In this document: positions 8,259 through 15,301 of the stretch, piece by piece
How the letters are laid out: every line of letters starts with the position of its first letter
Numbering within the stretch: position 1 is the first letter of the stretch
Source of the DNA: Bacteroidales bacterium
GTDB taxonomy: Bacteria > Bacteroidota > Bacteroidia > Bacteroidales > FEN-979
Direction of reading: 5' to 3'
DNA: 53,864 bases
Assembly (NCBI GenBank): GCA_030681475.1
Contig: JAUXWT010000056.1
Coordinates: 1-53,864 of the forward strand
Position numbers and translations under genes: made by a program
Notes under the pieces: generated by a model
Seen by the model: the letters and a program-made list of their open reading frames with translations, nothing else
What the model was told of the DNA's origin: nothing
Databases searched by the model: none

Positions 8259-8939
8259 ATGGAGCAGGTTGATCCCGTTATGGAAGCAGGCTGGAAACAC
8301 GCGTTGCGAGATGAATTCAACAAGGAATATTTTCGCGAATTAAAGTTGTTTCTGCTCGGGGAAAAGAAGAAATACCGGATATTCCCTCCTGGGAAGCTGA
8401 TATTCAATGCCTTCAACCAAACTCCATTCGACAGGGTCAAAGTAGTGTTGCTTGGTCAGGACCCATACCATGGCGCCGGCCAGGCTCATGGCCTCTGTTT
8501 TTCAGTCCCGGAAAGCATTCAAAAACCCCCCTCTCTAATCAACATTTTAAAGGAACTGAAATCCGACCTGGGATATGATGAACCGAAGCACGGCGATCTG
8601 ACCTCATGGGCAGCGCAGGGTGTTTTGCTGCTCAATGCAACACTGACCGTCCGCCAGAACCAGGCAGGGTCTCATCAAAACCACGGGTGGGAAACCTTTA
8701 CCGATGCCGCGATAAAACAGCTTTCGCTCGAACGGATGGGGTTGGTCTTTATCCTCTGGGGCAACTATGCTATGGCAAAACGGTCGTTGATTGATACCTC
8801 GCGGCATTTTATACTGACATCTGTGCACCCTTCACCACTATCTGCTCACCGCGGATTTTTCGGATGCCGGCATTTTTCACAGGTCAACAATTTTCTGAGG
8901 CAACAGGGCACGGATGAAATAAACTGGAAACTGCCATGA
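8259..8939 (+). CDS. ung: Uracil-DNA glycosylase, family 1
   Basis: This 226-residue enzyme removes uracil from DNA as the first step of base-excision repair. The water-activating motif LLGQDPYHG has catalytic Asp68. Next are GLCFSVP, which holds the uracil-stacking Phe, then LLLNATLTVR, and the DNA-minor-groove loop HPSPLSAHRGFFG with catalytic His190. Length and motif spacing are standard for the family. The stop overlaps the ATG of the cytochrome peroxidase frame by 4 bp (ATGA), so translational coupling is possible if that distal start is used. Confidence 0.97.
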   Translation: MEQVDPVMEAGWKHALRDEFNKEYFRELKLFLLGEKKKYRIFPPGKLIFNAFNQTPFDRVKVVLLGQDPYHGAGQAHGLCFSVPESIQKPPSLINILKELKSDLGYDEPKHGDLTSWAAQGVLLLNATLTVRQNQAGSHQNHGWETFTDAAIKQLSLERMGLVFILWGNYAMAKRSLIDTSRHFILTSVHPSPLSAHRGFFGCRHFSQVNNFLRQQGTDEINWKLP

Positions 8940-10210
8940 AATTTTCGAAGAAAACCAGAGGTTGCAGTTCGCGGTCTGCAGTCTGCAGTTCACAGTCTGC
9001 AGTCTGCAGTTCACAGTCTGCAGTTCGCAGTTCCCGTTTTACCATTTACCATTTGCATTTTGCATTTTGCATTTTTCCGAAACTTTGCATGGCCACCTTG
9101 GTTATCTTTTGTAGCTCCTGTCAAAAAGACCCGACCTACACCGCATTGTACCGGCCAACGCCTTATACCATAGAGATTCCCCGTTTTTTTCCAACCGAGT
9201 TAAATATCCCGGATGATAACCCGATGACTGTTGAAGGCGTAGAACTGGGTCGCTACCTATTCTATGACGGAAGATTGTCGGGACGCACCTCATCCGATTC
9301 GCTGATGAGCTGTTCAACATGTCACCTGCAAATTAATTCCTTCGAATGCGGCATTGCCCATCCGAAATTTCTCAACGGACATCCATTTGGATTGACAGGG
9401 ATTCCCACCCCGCATGTGATGATGCCCATGATCAACCTGGCATGGACCATGAATGGATATTTCTGGAACGGAATGGTATCCCCCATGAACCCTTCTCCTG
9501 CCATGCGAAATCTCGAAGATATTGCGTGGATGGCTGTTGTTGCCCCGCATGAGATCAAGGGCGATACAGCCAGGGTGGCTGCGCTGTTTCAATCGATCAA
9601 AGGTTATCCAGGGCTGTTTAAAAAGGCTTTTGGCTCCGACCGTGTGACCATGAAGAATATCGGCAGGGCGATCGCGCAGTTCATCCGCACACTGATCTCG
9701 GCGAACTCGAAATTCGATCGGTTCATGCTTGGCAAAGTCCAGTTGACCAACGCTGAACGGAACGGATATGTGCTGTTCATGACCGAACAGGGCGGTGACT
9801 GTTTTCACTGCCACGGAGGCGCCGGAAACCCTCTTTTTACAACCAACCTGTTTTACAACAATGGGAAAGATTCCATTTTTACCGATCCGCGCGACCGTTT
9901 TTCGGTTACCGGAAACCCGGATGATGCCGGATCATATAAAGCTCCCACACTAAGGAACCTCTCCTTTACCGCCCCCTATATGCATGACGGACGTTACAAA
10001 ACCCTGGATGAGGTTCTGGCTTTTTACAACGCCGGGCTTGTTTGGTCACCCAACATCAGCCCACTGATGCATCATATCGGCACAAACGGTATCAGGCTGA
10101 ACCCAACGCAGTTAGCCGATCTTAAATCATTCCTGCTTTCCTTAAACGACAGTTCATTTGTAACCAATCCATCATTTTCAAGGCCTGCTCAATTTCCGGA
10201 TGATTTTTAA
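8936..10210 (+). CDS. Di-haem cytochrome c peroxidase (CcpA/MauG family)
   Basis: An exported peroxidase reducing H2O2 with electrons from a cytochrome or quinol pool. Two haem c sites are visible: CSTCH at 126-130 and CFHCH at 289-293. GSYKAPTLRNLSFTAPYMHDG is the usual second-domain region, and the axial Met is probably in PYMHDG. The start is unsettled. The ATG at 8936 overlaps ung but puts about 40 residues of a Cys-Ser-Ala seven-residue repeat ahead of the hydrophobic stretch. A TTG at 9053 or the ATG at 9089 would leave a short signal ending in CSSC, a weak lipobox. Two heptamer arrays lie in this N-terminal region, so copy-number change would shift the frame from the distal start. Confidence 0.9.
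   Translation: MKFSKKTRGCSSRSAVCSSQSAVCSSQSAVRSSRFTIYHLHFAFCIFPKLCMATLVIFCSSCQKDPTYTALYRPTPYTIEIPRFFPTELNIPDDNPMTVEGVELGRYLFYDGRLSGRTSSDSLMSCSTCHLQINSFECGIAHPKFLNGHPFGLTGIPTPHVMMPMINLAWTMNGYFWNGMVSPMNPSPAMRNLEDIAWMAVVAPHEIKGDTARVAALFQSIKGYPGLFKKAFGSDRVTMKNIGRAIAQFIRTLISANSKFDRFMLGKVQLTNAERNGYVLFMTEQGGDCFHCHGGAGNPLFTTNLFYNNGKDSIFTDPRDRFSVTGNPDDAGSYKAPTLRNLSFTAPYMHDGRYKTLDEVLAFYNAGLVWSPNISPLMHHIGTNGIRLNPTQLADLKSFLLSLNDSSFVTNPSFSRPAQFPDDF
8964..9033. repeat. 7-bp tandem repeat inside the peroxidase N-terminal frame
   Basis: Ten heptamers in register: mixtures of GCAGTTC, GCAGTCT, ACAGTCT and GCGGTCT. Because 7 is not a multiple of 3, the encoded peptide repeats every seven residues (SSQSAVC) and any single-unit change shifts the frame. 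Confidence 0.92.
9041..9075. repeat. Second 7-bp tandem repeat (ACCATTT/GCATTTT)
   Basis: Two ACCATTT units followed by three GCATTTT units, beginning seven bases after the preceding heptamer array. It encodes part of the hydrophobic signal-like segment of the peroxidase. Confidence 0.85.
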
Positions 10211-10213
10211 CGG

Positions 10214-10221
10214 TAATTTTG
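10214..10221 (+). promoter_or_regulatory. -7 box TAATTTTG almost touching the ispE start
   Basis: TAATTTTG matches TAnnTTTG and ends only four bases before the ispE ATG at 10226. If it is active, the transcript would begin at or next to the start codon, giving a leaderless mRNA. Confidence 0.45.
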
Positions 10222-10225
10222 CGCC

Positions 10226-11062
10226 ATGATCCGATTCCCGAATTGTAAGATTAACCTTGGGCTGAATATCCTTTCCAGGCGTTCCGATGGATATCATGAC
10301 CTTGAAACGGTAATTTATCCTGTTCCGCTTTTCGATGCGCTTGAAATCATTCCTGCAGTTGATGGTGTTTTTCAGTTCCGGAGCAGTGGATTAAATATCC
10401 CTGGCGAAATTGAGAATAATCTGTGCGTCAGGGCTTTTCATTTATTGAAGGCTGATTTCAAAATACCTGAAGTGAAAATCCATCTTCATAAGGTCGTTCC
10501 CATGGGAAGCGGATTGGGTGGGGGCTCTTCCGACGGCGCCTTTACCCTGACGATGTTGAATGATCTTTTTTCGCTGGGTCTGAGCCATGGGCAATTGAAG
10601 GATTATGCGCGTATGCTGGGAAGTGATTGCGCATTCTTCATCGACAACCATCCCCGGTTTGCATTTGAGAAAGGGGATCGATCTGAGCAGGTAGCAACAG
10701 ATCTTTCCGGTTCATACCTATTTATCATTACCCCTGATGTACATGTCGCAACAGCCGAAGCCTACCAGATGGTGGTTCCGCAAATACCGGAATTTTCTTT
10801 AAAGGAGGTGATCCGGTATCCGTTGGAGGAATGGAAAGATGTGTTGATCAATGATTTTGAAAAACCTGTCTTTGAAAAATTTCCTGAACTTGGCAGGATC
10901 AAACAGGAATTATACAGTGCCGGCGCCATCTATGCCTCCCTGACCGGCAGCGGCTCCGCAATCTATGGAATATTTAAAGAACAACCAGATCTCACCCTTT
11001 CGCCATTTCGCTACCTCGCTACCTCGCTACCTCGCTACCTTCATTTTGGCGCGATCCTGTAA
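10226..11062 (+). CDS. ispE: 4-diphosphocytidyl-2-C-methyl-D-erythritol kinase
   Basis: This 278-residue GHMP kinase phosphorylates CDP-methylerythritol in the non-mevalonate isoprenoid pathway. Evidence is the N-terminal FPNCKINLGLNIL with catalytic Lys8, RSDGYHDLETV, the ATP-binding glycine/serine loop PMGSGLGGGSSD (92-103), and SLTGSGSAIYG near the C-terminus. The last 20 residues (SPFRYLATSLPRYLHFGAIL) are unusual: they are encoded by an 8-bp tandem repeat and by the antisense of the lptF 3' end. The gene therefore overlaps convergent lptF by 22 bp and seems to have lost its original stop. Confidence 0.95.
   Translation: MIRFPNCKINLGLNILSRRSDGYHDLETVIYPVPLFDALEIIPAVDGVFQFRSSGLNIPGEIENNLCVRAFHLLKADFKIPEVKIHLHKVVPMGSGLGGGSSDGAFTLTMLNDLFSLGLSHGQLKDYARMLGSDCAFFIDNHPRFAFEKGDRSEQVATDLSGSYLFIITPDVHVATAEAYQMVVPQIPEFSLKEVIRYPLEEWKDVLINDFEKPVFEKFPELGRIKQELYSAGAIYASLTGSGSAIYGIFKEQPDLTLSPFRYLATSLPRYLHFGAIL
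11001..11040. repeat. 8-bp tandem repeat (CGCTACCT family) at the ispE/lptF junction
   Basis: One CGCCATTT unit is followed by four perfect CGCTACCT units, ending exactly at the base before the lptF stop codon. It lies inside the ispE frame and is of the same family as the array upstream of lptF. Confidence 0.93.
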
Positions 11063-12126
11063 AGAAACAAAGCAACCACCCCGAAAATAATGTTTGGGAT
11101 CCATACCGCGATGAGGGGAGGCAGATCTCCAAAAGTGGCAAAAACAGTAAATATCTGCATGAACAGGATGTATAGGAAGGTAAGCGCCAGTCCAAGGCCA
11201 AGATGAAAGCCAATCCCACCCCGAACTTTTCTGCTTGACACAGATACGCCGATCAGGGTGAGTATCAGTGTTGCGAAAGGGAAAGCGATACGTTCATACT
11301 TTTTCACCTTGAATTTTATCAGGTCAGGGTCACCGCGCATCTTCTTCTTCTTGATGTGCCGCTCCAGCATGAAATAGTTCATGATCTTTACCTCTTCTAC
11401 ATCTTCTGTAAATTCAGCCGGTCTGAATGGGAGTGTTGTGTCGAGTCGGGTTCCCGTGGAGATCGACTCTGACATCCCGTTAAGTTTCCGTTCATAATAA
11501 TTGGAAATTTTCCATTGCGAACCTATACTGTCCCACTCAATGCGGTCGGCTGATAATTTATAGACCAATTTCAGACCGGCAAATTTTTCGAGGGTGAATT
11601 TCCATCCGGCGCCCGTTTTAATGTTAAAATTCTCCATGTAAATAAATGTTCCCGGACTGATTTGCTTATGGATATTTTGTTCACTGAACTCCTTGGGGTT
11701 GTTAATATATTGCTTCTCAAACTCGAACATGCTTCTGTTCGTGTAAGGGATGATAAAGTTTGCGAGTAAAAAGGAGAATAACCCGATCACCATGGCCGAA
11801 AGGAAATAAGGGTACAACATACGCCGGAAACTGATGCCGCTGCTCAGGATGGCAATGATCTCAGAATCTGAGGCCATGCGGGAGGTGAAAAAAATGACCG
11901 CGATGAAGGTCAGCAGGTAGCTGAACAAGTTGAGGAAATAGGGCACGAAGTTGAGGTAATAATCGAATATGATCGCCTTTAACGGAGCGTCATGACGCAG
12001 AAAATCATCAATTTTCTCCGAAATATCGAATACAATAACGATAAATATCAACAGGACCAGGGTAAAGAAAAACGTCCCCAGAAACTTTTTAATAATATAC
12101 CGGTCAATTGTCCGCAATCTCACCAT
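11041..12126 (-). CDS. LptF/LptG family permease (YjgP/YjgQ)
   Basis: A 361-residue inner-membrane component of the lipopolysaccharide export transporter, which works with the LptB ATPase to extract LPS toward LptA and LptD. The N-terminus TIDRYIIKKFLGTFFFTLVLL is the family signature. Three N-terminal helices, a periplasmic beta-jellyroll domain (about 130-265) and three C-terminal helices follow, with EIIAILSSGISFRRML as the cytoplasmic coupling loop. It lies 99 bp downstream of tgt on the same strand, a pairing I recall from other Bacteroidota. That gap and the region just past its stop are both octamer arrays, and its start codon lies inside one. LptF versus LptG is not decidable here. 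Confidence 0.92.
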   Translation of the reverse strand: MVRLRTIDRYIIKKFLGTFFFTLVLLIFIVIVFDISEKIDDFLRHDAPLKAIIFDYYLNFVPYFLNLFSYLLTFIAVIFFTSRMASDSEIIAILSSGISFRRMLYPYFLSAMVIGLFSFLLANFIIPYTNRSMFEFEKQYINNPKEFSEQNIHKQISPGTFIYMENFNIKTGAGWKFTLEKFAGLKLVYKLSADRIEWDSIGSQWKISNYYERKLNGMSESISTGTRLDTTLPFRPAEFTEDVEEVKIMNYFMLERHIKKKKMRGDPDLIKFKVKKYERIAFPFATLILTLIGVSVSSRKVRGGIGFHLGLGLALTFLYILFMQIFTVFATFGDLPPLIAVWIPNIIFGVVALFLYRIAPK

Positions 12127-12224
12127 TTCGCTATTTCACTATTTCGCTATTTCGCTATTTCGCTATTTTGCTATTTCGCTATTTCGCTATTTTGCTATTT
12201 CGCTATTTCGCTATTTTGCTATTT
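12121..12224. repeat. 8-bp tandem repeat (CGCTATTT family) between tgt and lptF
   Basis: Thirteen octamers in register: CGCTATTT with CACCATTT, CACTATTT and TGCTATTT variants. The array fills the tgt-lptF gap, starting inside the lptF start codon region and ending one base before the tgt stop. It therefore provides the lptF ribosome-binding region. Confidence 0.95.
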
Positions 12225-12225
12225 T

Positions 12226-13356
12226 TTATATCCTCCTCATCAACCTCTTCACCATCTCCTCCTTCCATGGAAGAAAGGTCCCGTCCATAATTTTCTTCCT
12301 GGCCTCCTTCATCAGCCAGATGTAAAACCCAAGATTGTGCAGGGTTGCGACCATAGCGCTGAGTATCTCCTTTGAAATGAAAAGATTCCTGAGGAATGCC
12401 TTGTTGTATTGCAGGTCGGCAAAAACTTCGCCATCCTCCTCCAGGGGTGAAAAATCATCCTTCCATTTTTCATTTTTAATGTTGATGATGCCGTTCCGGG
12501 TAAACAACATTCCGTTGCGGCCGTTACGGGTGGGTATCACGCAGTCGAACATGTCAACGCCCAGGGCAATGCTTTCAAGGATGTTTGCAGGTGTTCCTAC
12601 ACCCATCAGGTAACGCGGTTTATCATCCGGCAGTATCCCGCAAACCAGACCGGTCATATCGTACATCATGGCTGCCGGTTCACCTACCGAAAGCCCGCCG
12701 ATGGCGTTGCCCGGAGCCTCCTGTTCTGAGATGAACCTGGCTGATTCTGTGCGAAGATCGGGGAACACACTGCCCTGAACGATCGGGAAAAGGCTTTGGC
12801 TGTATCCATGCAGACCTTCAGTTTGTGCGAAGCGGGTCATGCAGCGGGTAAGCCAGTAATGGGTTCTTTTCATCGACTTTACGGCATAGGCCTTGTCGCA
12901 CGGGTAGGGGGTGCATTCATCAAATGCCATGATAATGTCGGCTCCCAGTCCGCGTTGAACATCCACAGCCTTTTCGGGGGTGAAAACATGTTTGGAACCA
13001 TCGATGTGTGACTGAAAGATGACCCCATCGTCAGTGAATTTCCGGATGTCGCCCAGCGAATAGATCTGGTATCCGCCGCTGTCGGTGAGAATGGGCTTGT
13101 TCCATCCGTTAAACCTGTGCAGTCCGCCGGCAGCAGCAATGATATCGACCCCCGGCCGCAGGTACAGGTGATAGGTGTTGGAAAGCATGATCTGTGCTTT
13201 TACCTCTTCCTGCAGATCTTTGACATGCAAGGCCTTTACTGTTCCGGCAGTGCCGACAGGCATGAAAAACGGGGATTCAATGGTTCCGTGATCTGTGGTA
13301 AGCAACCCGGCACGGGCAGCGCTGCTTTTGTCGCGATGAGAAATATCGAATTTCAA
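12226..13356 (-). CDS. tgt: tRNA-guanine transglycosylase, zinc-cysteine-less form
   Basis: A 376-residue enzyme that exchanges G34 for the queuosine precursor preQ1 in tRNAs with GUN anticodons. Visible are MPVGTAGTVKAL, LSNTYHLYLRPG, LTDSGGYQIYSL, FDECTPYP, GGLSVGEP and IALGVDMFDCVIPTRNGR, which holds the nucleophilic Asp and the tRNA-binding segment. The usual CxCxxC zinc ligands ahead of the YxxAYLRHL-like motif are absent; the region reads SPLEEDGEVFADLQYNKAF. The following LHNLGFY is kept, so the fold is probably intact. I recall this loss in other Bacteroidota, so it is a lineage trait rather than damage. Confidence 0.95.
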   Translation of the reverse strand: MKFDISHRDKSSAARAGLLTTDHGTIESPFFMPVGTAGTVKALHVKDLQEEVKAQIMLSNTYHLYLRPGVDIIAAAGGLHRFNGWNKPILTDSGGYQIYSLGDIRKFTDDGVIFQSHIDGSKHVFTPEKAVDVQRGLGADIIMAFDECTPYPCDKAYAVKSMKRTHYWLTRCMTRFAQTEGLHGYSQSLFPIVQGSVFPDLRTESARFISEQEAPGNAIGGLSVGEPAAMMYDMTGLVCGILPDDKPRYLMGVGTPANILESIALGVDMFDCVIPTRNGRNGMLFTRNGIINIKNEKWKDDFSPLEEDGEVFADLQYNKAFLRNLFISKEILSAMVATLHNLGFYIWLMKEARKKIMDGTFLPWKEEMVKRLMRRI

Positions 13357-13381
13357 TTAACGGGTTTTGTGAATATTCCGG

Positions 13382-13389
13382 CAAAGGTA
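13382..13389 (-). promoter_or_regulatory. -7 promoter box TACCTTTG for tgt
   Basis: The minus strand reads TACCTTTG 25 bases upstream of the tgt start at 13356. It would transcribe tgt and lptF together. Confidence 0.55.
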
Positions 13390-13430
13390 AGGGTTCTTCT
13401 TTTTAACAGCGCCGTCATTTTAGATACAAC

Positions 13431-13464
13431 ACCGGTTTTTATTATGAGAGAATTAATAACTTTG
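13431..13464 (+). promoter_or_regulatory. Probable promoter of the glycosyltransferase-sigma pair
   Basis: TAACTTTG at 13457-13464 matches TAnnTTTG, with a T-rich -33-like patch around 13435 at suitable spacing. The start codon lies 25 bases downstream. Confidence 0.5.
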
Positions 13465-13489
13465 TGCCGGATAAACATATTATTGTTTA

Positions 13490-14623
13490 ATGGTTGATTT
13501 ACTGTTCAATAGACAGATACTGCCACTCGTGTTGTTAGGCTGTTTCGTTTTGGTCTTTATTATTCAACAGTTTTATTATTGGGTAATCTTCTGGCGGCTT
13601 GGACGTTACAAACAACCGGAAAGTATTGGTCATCTCAGGGGCGTTTCCGTTGTGATATGCGCCCGCAATGAGTACCATCATCTGAGTGAAACCCTCCCGC
13701 TGATCCTCGAACAGGATTATCCTGAGTATGAAGTACTGGTCGTGAACCACTCCTCGGATGATGATACACATTTTCTGCTGGCCAGATTGGAGGAGAAGTA
13801 TCCCCATCTTTCTACGATCCATATCCGGGAGGACCTTAATTTTTTCACCGGAAAGAAATTTCCACTGTCGATTGGCATAAAATCGGCGAAACACGATCTG
13901 GTTCTGTTGACCGATGCCGATTGCAAGCCTGCCTCAAAGGACTGGATCAGGCACATGCAATCTGCCTTTCAGTCAAAAACCGAAGTTGTTTTGGGTTACG
14001 GCTCTTATAATCGCCAACCCGGCCTGACAAATAAACTGATCCGGTTTGATACAGCCCAAATCGCTTCAACATACCTTTCATATGCAATGGCAGGCATTCC
14101 ATACATGGGCGTTGGCAGGAATTTATCTTACCTGAAGCAAGTCTTTTATAAAAATCAGGGTTTTATTACCCACTACCGAGTTCGTTCCGGTGATGACGAT
14201 CTTTTTATCAACCGCGCTGCAAACCGCTCCAACACGAAAATCATGGTGCATCCGGCAAGTTATACTTTTTCTGAGCCCAAACCCTCTTTTGGAAAATGGA
14301 TCACTCAGAAAAAGAGGCACCTTTTAACAAGCCATCACTATAAGTTCAAACACAAGGCATTGCTTGGCCTTTATGCATTCAGCCAGATCTCCTTTTATTT
14401 ACTGTTCGTGCTCCTTGTTGCGCTTAACTGGTCTGCTATTCCCGTCCTTGGGATGTTTTTACTCAGGCTGATCTCACAATACATTGTCTTTTCAGGCTGT
14501 TTACGCAAGTTGAACGAGAAAGACCTGGTCCCTTTTATCCCAATTTATGAATTAATGCTGTTGATTTTCAACTCCGGAATTCTGATCTCCAATGTTGTAC
14601 GCAAACCAACCCGATGGAAATAG
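13490..14623 (+). CDS. Membrane family 2 glycosyltransferase
   Basis: A 377-residue GT-A glycosyltransferase anchored by one N-terminal helix (about 12-32) and two or three C-terminal helices (about 295-365). The catalytic domain shows VSVVICARNE, the metal-binding DAD at 142-144 and the acceptor/base motif SGDDDLF at 233-239. Layout fits a processive or lipid-linked polysaccharide transferase working at the inner membrane. The substrate is unknown. It overlaps the following sigma-factor gene by 10 bp, so both are expected on one transcript. Confidence 0.88.
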   Translation: MVDLLFNRQILPLVLLGCFVLVFIIQQFYYWVIFWRLGRYKQPESIGHLRGVSVVICARNEYHHLSETLPLILEQDYPEYEVLVVNHSSDDDTHFLLARLEEKYPHLSTIHIREDLNFFTGKKFPLSIGIKSAKHDLVLLTDADCKPASKDWIRHMQSAFQSKTEVVLGYGSYNRQPGLTNKLIRFDTAQIASTYLSYAMAGIPYMGVGRNLSYLKQVFYKNQGFITHYRVRSGDDDLFINRAANRSNTKIMVHPASYTFSEPKPSFGKWITQKKRHLLTSHHYKFKHKALLGLYAFSQISFYLLFVLLVALNWSAIPVLGMFLLRLISQYIVFSGCLRKLNEKDLVPFIPIYELMLLIFNSGILISNVVRKPTRWK

Positions 14624-15219
14624 CCCCTCATCTTACTGAAAAGGCACGACATGATTATATATTGGTTCAGAAGGCCCGGAACCAGGGCGATCAGCACGCA
14701 TATGCTGAATTGCTGAACAAATACCGCGATTCAATATATTTCATGATGCTGAAGATGACTAGTAACCCGACGGATGCTGACGATCTGACGATCGAAGCTT
14801 TTGGCAAGGCTTTTAAAAACATTCACCAATATACCCCCGATTTTGCTTTCAGCACCTGGCTTTTTAAAATTGCAGCGAACAACTGCATTGATTTCTTAAG
14901 GAAAAATAACCGCATCCTTTTTGCCGATAACTATTTTGACGATGAGGATGCAGCAGATGGCCCTTATAACATCCCATTCACAGGGCTCGATCCGGAAGAG
15001 AAGATCATCGAGAAACAGAAGATCCAACTCATGCATGAAGTTATTGAGAAACTTAAACCTCATTACCGCACCATGATCGAATTGAGGTATTTTAAAGAAT
15101 GGTCGTATGAGGAGATCGCGTTGGAACTCAACCTTCCGCTTGGTACTGTGAAAGCCCAACTATTCAGGGCCCGTGAGTTTTTGTTCCAGATACTCAAGCC
15201 GGTGGAGGAGCGGATTTAG
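14614..15219 (+). CDS. ECF-type RNA polymerase sigma factor
   Basis: A 201-residue sigma-70 family protein with region 2 (YRDSIYFMMLKMTSNPTDAD through FSTWLFKIAANNCIDFLRK) and region 4 (YFKEWSYEEIALELNLPLGT and VKAQLFRAREFL). There is no region 1 or 3, as in extracytoplasmic-function factors. No anti-sigma gene follows; downstream is a heptamer repeat and urocanate hydratase. It overlaps the 3' end of the glycosyltransferase gene by 10 bp, which suggests coupled translation and perhaps a role in controlling envelope polysaccharide genes. That link is inference. Confidence 0.92.
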   Translation: MEIAPHLTEKARHDYILVQKARNQGDQHAYAELLNKYRDSIYFMMLKMTSNPTDADDLTIEAFGKAFKNIHQYTPDFAFSTWLFKIAANNCIDFLRKNNRILFADNYFDDEDAADGPYNIPFTGLDPEEKIIEKQKIQLMHEVIEKLKPHYRTMIELRYFKEWSYEEIALELNLPLGTVKAQLFRAREFLFQILKPVEERI

Positions 15220-15220
15220 G

Positions 15221-15262
15221 GCGTGACGATTGACACGTGACGCGTGACGGGTGACGGGTGAG
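15221..15262. repeat. 7-bp tandem repeat (GCGTGAC/GGGTGAC)
   Basis: Six heptamers in register: GCGTGAC, GATTGAC, ACGTGAC, GCGTGAC, GGGTGAC, GGGTGAG. The array starts two bases after the sigma-factor stop and ends just before the promoter of urocanate hydratase. Confidence 0.9.
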
Positions 15263-15270
15263 AGTTTTTG

Positions 15271-15278
15271 TAATTTTG
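15271..15278 (+). promoter_or_regulatory. -7 promoter box TAATTTTG for urocanate hydratase
   Basis: TAATTTTG fits TAnnTTTG and ends 23 bases before the ATG at 15302. Its -33 region would fall in the heptamer array, so repeat length could alter promoter geometry. Confidence 0.5.
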
Positions 15279-15301
15279 TAACGGGTTTTAAACGTTTTTT
15301 T

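Noticed and set aside
11992-12375. Plus-strand frames reading SLFRYFAI-type repeats across the octamer array
   Set aside because: Pure translation of the tandem repeat, between and across two well-supported minus-strand genes.
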